A stretch of 40,979 nucleotides of DNA, taken from an uncultured Clostridia bacterium. Its GTDB lineage: Bacteria > Bacillota > Clostridia > Christensenellales > CAG-917. This document shows, one piece after another, positions 16,298-23,846 of this stretch. A model generated the notes under the pieces. That model searched no databases and was not told the origin of the DNA. It saw only the letters and a list, made by a program, of their open reading frames with translations. Position numbers and translations under genes: made by a program. The stretch is taken from assembly GCA_934254835.1 (NCBI GenBank), contig CAKQMI010000011.1:1-40979 (forward strand). Direction: 5' to 3'. Positions within the stretch are counted from its first letter, which is position 1. Every line of letters starts with the position of its first letter.

Positions 16298-17574
16298 AAA
16301 AAGTCGGAATTGCTCTGCTGGGACTGGGTACGGTCGGCGGAGGAACATACAGAATATTGCAAAAAAATCACGACGCTTTCAAGAAAAACGAAGGACTTGA
16401 CATTCAGGTTTTGCACGTCTTGGAGCGCAATATGCAGAGGGTTGAGGAGTTGGGCGTCAACCCCGACATCGTATCGACCGACATCGAAAACGTCATCAAC
16501 AACAAGGATATTTCGATAGTGTGCGAGTTTTTCGGCGGTATCGAACCTGCAAAGTCTTTCCTTATCAAGGCGCTCGAGGCGGGCAAAAGTATCGTCACGG
16601 CGAATAAGGAACTGTTTTCCAAGCACTGGCACGAACTCGAGGCGGCGGCAAAACGCGGGAAAGCGGGGCTGTACTTCGAGGCGAGTTGCGTCGGCGGAGT
16701 CCCCATCATTCGCGCAATCACCGAGGGTATGCAGGCGAACACGATTTTGTCGATAAAGGGAATAATAAACGGCACCACCAACTACATTCTTTCGGCGATG
16801 AGCGAAAATGGCACGTCGTACAAAGACGCGCTGAAATCCGCACAGGAACTGGGGTATGCCGAGTTCGATCCGACAGCCGACGTCGAGGGCTTTGACGCGT
16901 CCTATAAACTGTCCATTTTGTCCACGCTCGCTTACCACAAAAAAGTGCCCGTACAAAGGGTTTTCCGCGAGGGTATCAGTAAAATTTCGGTGGACGATAT
17001 TAACGTCGGAAAGAAGCTGGGATATACCCTGAAACTTCTTGCAATCAGCAAAAATAACAACGGCAAAATCGAGGCGCGCGTGCACCCCGCATTCATAAAA
17101 AGCGAACACCCGTTGTCGTCGGTGTCGGGCAGTTTCAACGCGGTTTATCTTGTCGGCGACAGCGTCGGCGATATTATGCTGTATGGCAGAGGCGCAGGCG
17201 ATTTGCCCACCGGCAGTGCTATCGTCAGCGATATCATTTATTGCGCTCATCAGCACAAACCACGCTATTTACCGTTCAAAAACGACGGCACAAGTCGCGA
17301 TTGTGACTTTATCACCGATTTCAAGAGCAAGTATTACGTCCGTGTTTCGGTGGACGACCGCGAAGGCATTTTGGGCAGAATTTCAACGGTGTTCGGCAAA
17401 AATAAAATCGGCATCGAAAGAGTTTTCCAGTGCGAAGAAAACGACGATACGAAAGGCGATATCGTTTTTGTCACCCATTTAAGCCACGAAAAAATAATCG
17501 AAAAAGCACTTAAAGAAATCACCGCCCTTGACGGCGTCCAAAAAATATCCGCGCTTATCCGCGTCGAAGAATGA
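16294..17574 (+). CDS. hom: Homoserine dehydrogenase with C-terminal ACT domain
   Basis: Reduces aspartate semialdehyde to homoserine for threonine and methionine synthesis. The 426-residue protein begins with GLGTVGGG (10-17) for NAD(P) binding. It contains the signature GIINGTTNYILSAM, the catalytic-domain run AEFDPTADVEGFDASYK, and an ACT domain from about 345 (YYVRVSVDDREGILGRIS), which normally gives threonine feedback inhibition. GAAGGTG is the ribosome site, inside coaX. It uses the same intermediate made by Asd at 2 kb. Confidence 0.97.
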   Translation: MKKVGIALLGLGTVGGGTYRILQKNHDAFKKNEGLDIQVLHVLERNMQRVEELGVNPDIVSTDIENVINNKDISIVCEFFGGIEPAKSFLIKALEAGKSIVTANKELFSKHWHELEAAAKRGKAGLYFEASCVGGVPIIRAITEGMQANTILSIKGIINGTTNYILSAMSENGTSYKDALKSAQELGYAEFDPTADVEGFDASYKLSILSTLAYHKKVPVQRVFREGISKISVDDINVGKKLGYTLKLLAISKNNNGKIEARVHPAFIKSEHPLSSVSGSFNAVYLVGDSVGDIMLYGRGAGDLPTGSAIVSDIIYCAHQHKPRYLPFKNDGTSRDCDFITDFKSKYYVRVSVDDREGILGRISTVFGKNKIGIERVFQCEENDDTKGDIVFVTHLSHEKIIEKALKEITALDGVQKISALIRVEE

Positions 17575-17789
17575 TGAAAGAAATCCTCCTTGCCGGTATC
17601 GGCGACACCTTTAAAATTTTTGAACAAAAAATCGCAGAGGCGCAGACCTTTTGGGAAAAGGTGCAGATCTTTTTCGCCACCTACAAGGTTTGGATTTTGG
17701 TCGGGCTTGTCGTGCTTGTGGGCATAATCTTTTTTGTCAACATAATGGAGGCGAAAAAGCGCAAAGACGACCGCGACAACAAAAAATAA
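17571..17789 (+). CDS. Small single-span membrane protein
   Basis: A 72-residue protein with an amphipathic N-terminal half, one membrane helix (about 40-58, VWILVGLVVLVGIIFFVNIM) and a short charged C-terminus. Start is ATG 17571 or the adjacent ATG 17574; either overlaps the hom stop, so it is translationally coupled to hom. Function is unknown. It ends the coaX-hom operon, about 70 bases before a bidirectional terminator. Confidence 0.65.
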   Translation: MMKEILLAGIGDTFKIFEQKIAEAQTFWEKVQIFFATYKVWILVGLVVLVGIIFFVNIMEAKKRKDDRDNKK

Positions 17790-17845
17790 CAGCACAAACC
17801 AACGTAAAAAACCGCACAAAAAAGCGCACAAAAACCGCATTAAAC

Positions 17846-17880
17846 CGCATTAAAAAACTCCGCAATCGCGGAGTTTTTGT
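17846..17880. terminator. Bidirectional terminator, left copy of a duplicated module
   Basis: ACTCCGC (17857-17863) and GCGGAGT (17868-17874) pair around AATC, flanked by A5 and T5, so it works for both strands: the hom operon from the left and the XRE gene from the right. The sequence CGCATTAAAAAACTCCGCA (17846-17864) recurs exactly at 18946-18964. Confidence 0.8.
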
Positions 17881-17881
17881 A

Positions 17882-18091
17882 TTATCTTTTCAGCCCAAGA
17901 ATATCGTCTGCCGAAACGTCAAGAATCTCACACAGTTTTGAAAACGTGTCAAGGGCAGGGAAAATATCCTTGCACATATATTTCGACACCGTTTGCGGCG
18001 AAACGCCGAGAAGCCGTGCGATTTCTTTTTGTTCGATACCGCTGTCTTTGATTGCGGCGCGTAAGCGTTGTTGAATTTCCGAAAGAGTCAT
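17882..18091 (-). CDS. XRE-family repressor-like regulator
   Basis: A 69-residue Cro/CI-type protein. The HTH is KEIARLLGVSPQTVSKYMC (about 22-40), then the dimer helix LDTFSKLCEILDVSADDILGL. It is divergent from the lipoprotein gene, and the region between them holds two 19-bp palindromes over the lipoprotein promoter. Autoregulation and repression of the lipoprotein is the natural reading. It has no extra sensing domain, so the inducer is unknown. Confidence 0.88.
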   Translation of the reverse strand: MTLSEIQQRLRAAIKDSGIEQKEIARLLGVSPQTVSKYMCKDIFPALDTFSKLCEILDVSADDILGLKR

Positions 18092-18093
18092 AA

Positions 18094-18164
18094 AATCACC
18101 TATTTAGATAATCGCATATTGTACGATTTATAACTTGACAATCGTATATTAGGTGATTTACAAT
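18094..18164 (+). promoter_or_regulatory. Promoter with two operator-like palindromes between XRE and lipoprotein genes
   Basis: TTGACA (18135-18140) and TACAAT (18159-18164), 18 bases apart, form the lipoprotein promoter. Palindrome O2 (18140-18158; AATCG, 9 bases, TGATT) fills the spacer exactly. O1 (18110-18128; AATCG, 9 bases, CGATT) lies 30 bases upstream in the same register. An outer inverted repeat AATCACCTA (18094-18102) and TAGGTGATT (18150-18158) encloses both. O1 is well placed to affect the reverse gene, 19 bases from its start codon. Confidence 0.65.
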
Positions 18165-18195
18165 TATTTTATACTACAACAAGAAGGAGAAATTT

Positions 18196-18939
18196 ATGAA
18201 AAAGAAACTTATTGCAGTATTTTTAGTTGTTGCCACACTACTTTCCTGCGTTTTCGCCTTTGCCGCTTGCGACAAGGATAAGGGCAAAGACAAGGGCGGA
18301 AAAAACGGCGGAACAAATGACGGAATGTTTGATATTACGAACGTCGAAAGCGTATTACGTCATCTCATCTCGTATGCAAGTACACTTGATGATATACTTA
18401 TTCATTATTATTTTCCCGAAGACGAATGGGATGGCGGGGGAACGCCCAAATCGCACCTTGAATTGGTTGAAAGCGAATTTATTATTGATACGTACAAAAC
18501 AGAGCAGGAATTAGAACAAGAGTTTGCAGATATTGAATTTGAAGATCATGAATACTTTGCAAAAATTGATTCAAAAACCATGGTCTATTGTTATGATAAA
18601 AATACTTATGAAAAAGTAAAAAACGCAGACGTTTCCAAATGTGCTTTACCTGCTCGACTGGTGGAAGATTTTATCAGTTATGCCAAAATTGTTAAAAGTA
18701 ACAAAAAAGGCGGTGTAATTATGGAAAAGGAAGACGGGTATATCGAATTTATTTATAAAACATCCACAAGCGGGAAAGGAACGGTTGGTGTCGCCGGATA
18801 TTATCTTCCGGATGGTGCGACCGATGCACAAGTAAGTGCGTTTAATGCAAAGGTTGCAGAGCTTAACGCAAAAGTATCGGAAGGAAAAGCCGAGGTATTA
18901 TCAAGTGATAAAAACCATATAAAGGTAAAAATGTTGTAA
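18196..18939 (+). CDS. Putative lipoprotein of unknown function
   Basis: A 247-residue protein with a type II signal: a basic MKKK, a hydrophobic core and a lipobox ending FAAC with Cys25 as the lipidation site. A Lys/Gly/Asp-rich linker (26-42) follows, then a globular domain without recognised motifs and a short Ala-rich helical stretch near the C-terminus (about 215-232). AAGAAGGAG is the ribosome site. Codons look more A/T-rich than in the neighbouring housekeeping genes. Control is probably by the divergent XRE protein. Lipid anchoring on the outer face of the membrane is inferred. Confidence 0.85.
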   Translation: MKKKLIAVFLVVATLLSCVFAFAACDKDKGKDKGGKNGGTNDGMFDITNVESVLRHLISYASTLDDILIHYYFPEDEWDGGGTPKSHLELVESEFIIDTYKTEQELEQEFADIEFEDHEYFAKIDSKTMVYCYDKNTYEKVKNADVSKCALPARLVEDFISYAKIVKSNKKGGVIMEKEDGYIEFIYKTSTSGKGTVGVAGYYLPDGATDAQVSAFNAKVAELNAKVSEGKAEVLSSDKNHIKVKML

Positions 18940-18945
18940 GAAAAT

Positions 18946-18982
18946 CGCATTAAAAAACTCCGCAGAAATGCGGAGTTTTTGT
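18946..18982. terminator. Terminator, right copy of the duplicated module
   Basis: ACTCCGC (18957-18963) and GCGGAGT (18970-18976) pair around AGAAAT with A6 and T5 flanks. It serves the lipoprotein gene on plus and the acyl-CoA synthetase on minus. It shares 19 bases on its left arm and GCGGAGTTTTTGT on its right arm with the module at 17846-17880. Confidence 0.8.
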
Positions 18983-19003
18983 TTGGATAATTCGTTATGA
19001 TTT

Positions 19004-20650
19004 TTATTTTTTGTCGTTTTCGCGGATTTCGACACGGCGGATTTTGCCGGAATTCGTCTTTGGAAGTTCTTGCACAAACTCCACAATGCGCGGGTATTTA
19101 TACGGCGCGGTAACTTTTTTCACATGGTTTTGCAATTCCTTGATAAGGGCGTCCGACGGCTGATAGTTTTTGGTCAGGACGATCGTTGCTTTCACGACTT
19201 GTCCGCGCAGTTCGTCGGGGGCGGCGGTGATGGCACATTCCAAGACGGCGGGGTGCTCCATAAGCGCGCTTTCGACCTCGAAAGGTCCGATGCGGTACCC
19301 CGACGATTTGATGATATCGTCCTTTCTTCCGACGTACCAGAACCAGCCGTCTTTGTCCTGATAGGCAAGGTCGCCGGTGTGGAAGTAAACGTCGTTTTTA
19401 AGGGCGGCGGTGCGCGCCTCGTCCTTGAAGTAGCCCGAAACGAGCCCGCACTGATTTTCCGATTTTAAGATAGCGATTTCGCCTTCTTCGCCGGGTTTGA
19501 CCTCGTTTTCGTTGTCGTCGATGAGGCGCACGTCGTACAGGGGGCTGGGTTTTCCAAGGCTTCCCGTGACGGGGGACAAGTATTTGAACGTGCCCAGCAT
19601 AACGGTGCCTTCGGTCTGACCGAAACCTTCGTAAATTTTGAGTCCCGTTGCCTTTTCAAACTGCTTGAAAACCTCGGGATTCAGGCTTTCGCCCGCGGTG
19701 GAGCAGTGCCGAATCGACGATAAATCGAACTTCGACAAGTCCTCTTTCACCAAAAATCTGTATATCGTGGGCGGTGCGCAAAACGTGGTGACGCCGTACT
19801 TCTGCACAAGTGGCAAGACGTCCGTCGGCGTAAATCTGCCGTGGTAGTCGTAGGCGAAAACCGCCGTGCCCGCTATCCACTGACCGTAGATTTTGCCCCA
19901 ACTGCATTTTGCCCAACCCGTTTCCGCCATGGTGAAGTGCAAGCCGTCGTCAACGACGTCCTGCCAAAACTTTGCGGTGAAGATGTGTCCCAAAGGATAT
20001 AAGAAGTCGTGCATGACCATTTTGGGCATACCCGTCGTGCCCGAGGTGAAATATACGAGCATCAGATCGCGGGGGTTCGGGCGCGCGTCGAAGCAAAATT
20101 CCGCGGGCGCGTTTTCAAGTTTTTCGTCAAGGTTGTCGAAGTGCGCGCCGTTTACCGACAACACGCCTTTCAAGGTTTTGCAATCGGGCAGGGCAAGGGC
20201 AACGTGCTCCAAAACGTCCTCTTCCTCGGTTGTGAACAACAGTTTTACTTCCGCCTCGTTCACGCGGTAGGCGACGTCTTTTGGGGTGAGCATGTGTGTG
20301 GCGGGGATAAGCACGACGCCCATTTTGCAACACGCCACGACCAGCACCCAGTACTCCCAACGACGGTTGAGCATACTCATGACGAAGTCGCCTTTTTTCA
20401 CGCCGTAGGACGAAATGACGTTGCACATTTTCAAAGAAAGCGTCCGCATTTCGGCAAACGTAATGGTTTTTTCCTCGCCTTTTTGATTGCACCATACGAG
20501 GGCGCGCTTGTCGGGAGCGAGGCGCGCGTATTCGTCCACGACGTCAAAACCGAAGTTGAAATCGGACGGAACGCAAAGTTTCGCGTTTCTTCTGAAATCG
20601 TCGTAGTCCGAAAAATCCGTTCTATTCAAAAACTTGCTTAAAAGATTCAT
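19004..20650 (-). CDS. Acyl-CoA synthetase (AMP-forming, acetyl/medium-chain type)
   Basis: Activates a carboxylic acid to its acyl-CoA through an acyl-adenylate. The 548-residue protein has the P-loop YFTSGTTGMPK (200-210), the GESLNPEVF and FGQTEG adenylate motifs, HTGDLAYQDKDGWFWYVGR with the hinge Asp/Arg, and the catalytic Lys536 in PKTNSGKIRR. The sequence resembles ACSM-like medium-chain synthetases more than classical Acs. The acid cannot be read from sequence. It is monocistronic; the start ATG at 20650 has only a weak GAGCG ahead of it. Confidence 0.92.
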   Translation of the reverse strand: MNLLSKFLNRTDFSDYDDFRRNAKLCVPSDFNFGFDVVDEYARLAPDKRALVWCNQKGEEKTITFAEMRTLSLKMCNVISSYGVKKGDFVMSMLNRRWEYWVLVVACCKMGVVLIPATHMLTPKDVAYRVNEAEVKLLFTTEEEDVLEHVALALPDCKTLKGVLSVNGAHFDNLDEKLENAPAEFCFDARPNPRDLMLVYFTSGTTGMPKMVMHDFLYPLGHIFTAKFWQDVVDDGLHFTMAETGWAKCSWGKIYGQWIAGTAVFAYDYHGRFTPTDVLPLVQKYGVTTFCAPPTIYRFLVKEDLSKFDLSSIRHCSTAGESLNPEVFKQFEKATGLKIYEGFGQTEGTVMLGTFKYLSPVTGSLGKPSPLYDVRLIDDNENEVKPGEEGEIAILKSENQCGLVSGYFKDEARTAALKNDVYFHTGDLAYQDKDGWFWYVGRKDDIIKSSGYRIGPFEVESALMEHPAVLECAITAAPDELRGQVVKATIVLTKNYQPSDALIKELQNHVKKVTAPYKYPRIVEFVQELPKTNSGKIRRVEIRENDKK

Positions 20651-20784
20651 ATTCGCTCGAAAAATTAGAATTTAATCAATGATAGCACATTTTATTATAA
20701 AATAAAAGCAAATTGAAATACTAATTTTCGATTGAGTTTTTGAAATAAGAATCCAAGAAGGGAGCGATAAGTTCTCTTCTTAAT

Positions 20785-20919
20785 GTCATTGCGAGGTATT
20801 TTAGGGGACCCCAAAAGATACTTTGTGCTTTTGGGGAAAAGGAATAAACAAGCAAAAGACAAACAACTGTCGCTTGCGACGATTGTTTGGTCAAAAGCGC
20901 AGTTTATGACGCATCTCCC
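20785..20919 (+). repeat. Structured dispersed element, copy 1, nested in a REP-like palindrome
   Basis: Helix 1 is CCCCAAAAG (20809-20817) with CTTTTGGGG (20828-20836) around a 10-base ATACT loop. Helix 2 joins ATAAAC (20844-20849) to GTTTAT (20902-20907). Helix 3 inside it is a 13-position stem (20860-20872 with 20877-20889) around CTTG with one mismatch. The element is bracketed by GTCATTGCGAG (20785-20795) and GCATCTCCCGGAAGGG (20911-20926), the two ends of the REP at 40161. It fills most of the 370-base gap between the acyl-CoA synthetase and the next operon. The strand is arbitrary. Confidence 0.8.
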
Positions 20920-20967
20920 GGAAGGGTAACGATTTTAATATTAAATCGAAAGACCTTTTATCAGGAC

Positions 20968-20996
20968 TTGCAATTTGACCGTCCAAGTGCTATAAT
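20968..20996 (+). promoter_or_regulatory. Promoter of the 21.0-26.7 kb uvrBA operon
   Basis: TTGCAA (20968-20973) and a perfect TATAAT (20991-20996) are 17 bases apart, with TG one base before the -10. No LexA-type box (GAAC-N4-GTTC) is visible near it. Confidence 0.8.
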
Positions 20997-21020
20997 ATAG
21001 TAACTAAAATGAGGTAGTAT

Positions 21021-21461
21021 ATGCTTGACAGGCAACTCAACGCCGTTTTGAGCGTGCTCAACGACTTCTCGGACGGCTCTTATAAAATAATCGACGCGGA
21101 CGAAATTATCGCGAAATTGTCCGACACCGACCGTTGCACTAAGGTGGAACTTTCGGGGTTAATTCGCACGCTGTCCGACAACGACTATATCAAAGTAAAG
21201 TATTCGACCGTGGACGAGTATTGTCTTGCCACGCTTGCAAAAGCGCGCGCCATTGAAAAGGTCGATCCAAAAGACAATCACCCCACCGCGCTCGTTGACG
21301 TCCCCGACGACAACGCAAAGGGCAAGTCGAAAGAAATAAAACTGGACAGCATTTCTTTGAGGAAAATGATAAGAAAGGCGTCGTTTTGGGGTGCGCTCCT
21401 GGGCGGGCTCATTGCAAGCGCAATCGCTCTTTTGATCGGAGTTTTCCTGAAATTAAAGTAA
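21021..21461 (+). CDS. Small protein with winged-helix-like N-terminus and C-terminal membrane anchor
   Basis: A 146-residue protein. The first 80 residues (LNAVLSVLNDFSDGSYKII, then ELSGLIRTLSDNDYIKVKY) look like a compact helix-helix-wing fold. A polar linker follows, and residues of about 120-143 form one membrane helix (FWGALLGGLIASAIALLIGVF). GAGGT precedes the ATG. It shares this plan with the next gene, 10 bases downstream, and the two lead into uvrB-uvrA. A membrane-tethered DNA- or protein-binding role is inference from fold appearance alone. Confidence 0.75.
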   Translation: MLDRQLNAVLSVLNDFSDGSYKIIDADEIIAKLSDTDRCTKVELSGLIRTLSDNDYIKVKYSTVDEYCLATLAKARAIEKVDPKDNHPTALVDVPDDNAKGKSKEIKLDSISLRKMIRKASFWGALLGGLIASAIALLIGVFLKLK

Positions 21462-21471
21462 GAGGCAGACT

Positions 21472-21879
21472 ATGGCAGTTGAAAAACACGCGCTAAACAA
21501 AAAAGAAAGGGCACTTATGCACGTCCTTTTGAACCTCGCCGAAAAAAACGACGAGGGGGTTTGTCTTGTAAAACCGCTGGAAATTTTCGAGGCGTTGCCG
21601 TACGATTACGCCTACACCCCCGACGAACTCGAACCTATGCTCAAAGGACTTGCGCTCGACGATTATTTGGAATATATTTCCGCCGACCGCCACGGGGAGT
21701 TGACCTATTGCATCACGATGCACCAAAAAGGACTGTCGTTTGCCCGCGTCGAAAGGGCGTGGCGCAAGAGCGTTTACAATAAACTTCTCATCACCGTCTG
21801 CACGGCAATCGTATCGGGCACGATAGCGATTATCATAAGGTACGTCATCGCCCCGCTTATTTGGGGTAAATTTCGTTGA
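21472..21879 (+). CDS. Second winged-helix-like tail-anchored protein
   Basis: A 135-residue protein similar in plan to its upstream neighbour. An N-terminal helical domain (KKERALMHVLLNLAEKNDEG) is followed by a segment ending GLALDDYLEYISADRHGELT, reminiscent of a winged-helix beta wing. A membrane helix closes it (about 106-130, LLITVCTAIVSGTIAIIIRY). AGAGG lies 7 bases before the ATG. Its stop overlaps the uvrB start (TGATG), so translation is coupled to the repair gene. The function is unknown. Confidence 0.75.
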   Translation: MAVEKHALNKKERALMHVLLNLAEKNDEGVCLVKPLEIFEALPYDYAYTPDELEPMLKGLALDDYLEYISADRHGELTYCITMHQKGLSFARVERAWRKSVYNKLLITVCTAIVSGTIAIIIRYVIAPLIWGKFR

Positions 21880-23840
21880 TGGAGAATCACCTTTTTCAAT
21901 TAAAATCGAAGTTTAAGCCAAACGGCGATCAGGAGCAAGCCATCGAAAAACTTGTCGAGGGGCTGAACGACGGATTTCGCACGCAGGTTCTTTTGGGCGT
22001 TACCGGAAGCGGTAAAACTTTTACGATGGCAAACGTCATCGAAAGGGTGCAACGTCCCGCTTTGGTCATCGCGCACAACAAGACGCTGGCGGCGCAACTT
22101 TGCAACGAATTTCGTGAGTTTTTCCCCGACAACCGCGTCGAGTTTTTCGTCTCATACTACGACTACTATCAACCCGAGGCGTATATCCCAAGAAGCGACA
22201 CTTATATCGAAAAGGAGCTGGAAGTCAACGACGAAATCGACAAGCTCAGAAACAGCGCGACAAGCAGTCTTTGCGAAAGAAGCGACGTCATCGTCGTCAG
22301 TTCGGTGTCGTGCATTTACGGCTTGGGCGCGCCCGAAGAATATTTCAACCTTTCAATATCTTTGCGCCCCGAAATGACACTTGACCGTGACGATTTGGCG
22401 CGTAAACTCGTGAATATACAATATAAGCGCGCCGACATCGACTTTCAACGCAGTACTTTCAGAATGCGTGGCGACGTTGTGGATATATTCCCGTCGTCGA
22501 ACTCGGAGGTGGCTGTCAGGGTTGAATTTTTCGGCGACGAAATCGAAAAGTTGTATGAAATCGACGCCCTTACCGGAAAGCCTTTGTCACGGCTCGAACA
22601 CGCCGTGATTTTCCCGGCAACTCACTACGTCGTCGGCGAAAGCCGTATGGAAAACGCGCTTGCTCTCATCACCAAAGACCGCGAAGAAAGGGTGAAATAT
22701 TTCACCGACAACAATAAACTTATCGAGGCGCAACGCATCGGCGAACGCGTCGCCTACGACGTCGAAATGATGCGCGAAATGGGTTATTGCAGTGGCATCG
22801 AAAATTACAGCAGATATTTCGACGGCAGAAACCCCGGAGAACCGCCGTACACGCTTTTGGACTTTTTCCCCAAAAACTTCGTGTGTTTCATCGACGAAAG
22901 TCACATGACCATTCCGCAAATCCGCGGTATGTACAACGGCGACAGAAGCAGGAAGGAAAACCTTGTGGAATACGGATTCCGCTTGCCCGCCGCGTTCGAC
23001 AATCGTCCCCTTCGTTTCGACGAATTCGAGCAACGCATTTATCAGCTTGTGTGCGTTTCGGCAACGCCCGCCCCGTTTGAACTTAATGAAGCCGACCAAG
23101 TCGCCGAGCAACTTATACGTCCCACGGGGATTATCGATCCCGAGGTCTTCATTCGTCCAGTCGATGGACAAATCGACGACCTTATTTCCGAAATCAACCT
23201 GACCGTCGAAAAGGGCGGAAGGACGCTTGTCACGACGCTCACCAAAAAAATGGCGGAAAACCTGACGTCGTTTTTGAAAGAAAAGGGCATAAAAGTCAAG
23301 TATATGCACAGCGACATCGACACGCTTGAACGCATCGAAATCATCAATTCGTTGAGGAAAGGCGACGTTGACGTGGTTGTCGGAATCAACCTTTTAAGAG
23401 AGGGGTTGGACATTCCCGAAGTTATGCTCGTCGCGATTTTGGACGCCGACAAGGAGGGATTTTTGCGCAGTGAAACTTCGCTTATCCAAACCGTCGGACG
23501 CGCCGCCCGTAACGTTGACGCAAAGGTCGTAATGTACGCCGACACGATAACGGGAAGTATGCAACGCGCCATCGACGAAACAAACCGCAGAAGGAAAATT
23601 CAATCGGACTATAATAAGGCGCACGGCATTGTCCCGCACACCATCGAAAAGGAAATCGTCAATACGATTGAAATCACCAAAAAACTGGATAAAGATGAAA
23701 AACGTGACCGTAAAGATATCGTTTCGGAACTTGAGCGTCTGAAAGGATTGATGCAAGTCGCGGCGGAAGGGCTTGACTTCGAGTCGGCGATAAAACTTCG
23801 CGACAGAATTTCCGAACTGAAAAAAGAACTTGGAAGATAA
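21879..23840 (+). CDS. uvrB: Excinuclease ABC subunit B
   Basis: UvrB verifies DNA lesions after UvrA loading and recruits UvrC for dual incision. The 653-residue protein (ATG at 21879; a TTG lies one codon earlier) has Walker A GVTGSGKT (40-47), the lesion-probing beta-hairpin region with YYDYYQPEAYIP, the DEAD-like DESH box (IDESHMTIPQIRGMY), helicase motifs VCVSATPAP and QTVGRAARN, and a C-terminal UVR domain (about 615-650, SAIKLRDRISELKKELG) for UvrC contact. It is coupled to the upstream membrane protein and lies 6 bases before uvrA. Confidence 0.98.
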   Translation: MENHLFQLKSKFKPNGDQEQAIEKLVEGLNDGFRTQVLLGVTGSGKTFTMANVIERVQRPALVIAHNKTLAAQLCNEFREFFPDNRVEFFVSYYDYYQPEAYIPRSDTYIEKELEVNDEIDKLRNSATSSLCERSDVIVVSSVSCIYGLGAPEEYFNLSISLRPEMTLDRDDLARKLVNIQYKRADIDFQRSTFRMRGDVVDIFPSSNSEVAVRVEFFGDEIEKLYEIDALTGKPLSRLEHAVIFPATHYVVGESRMENALALITKDREERVKYFTDNNKLIEAQRIGERVAYDVEMMREMGYCSGIENYSRYFDGRNPGEPPYTLLDFFPKNFVCFIDESHMTIPQIRGMYNGDRSRKENLVEYGFRLPAAFDNRPLRFDEFEQRIYQLVCVSATPAPFELNEADQVAEQLIRPTGIIDPEVFIRPVDGQIDDLISEINLTVEKGGRTLVTTLTKKMAENLTSFLKEKGIKVKYMHSDIDTLERIEIINSLRKGDVDVVVGINLLREGLDIPEVMLVAILDADKEGFLRSETSLIQTVGRAARNVDAKVVMYADTITGSMQRAIDETNRRRKIQSDYNKAHGIVPHTIEKEIVNTIEITKKLDKDEKRDRKDIVSELERLKGLMQVAAEGLDFESAIKLRDRISELKKELGR

Positions 23841-23846
23841 TATAAA

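Noticed and set aside
18135..18175. TATACT at 18170-18175 as the -10 of the lipoprotein promoter
   Set aside because: It is 29 bases from TTGACA; TACAAT at 18159-18164 is at the accepted distance.
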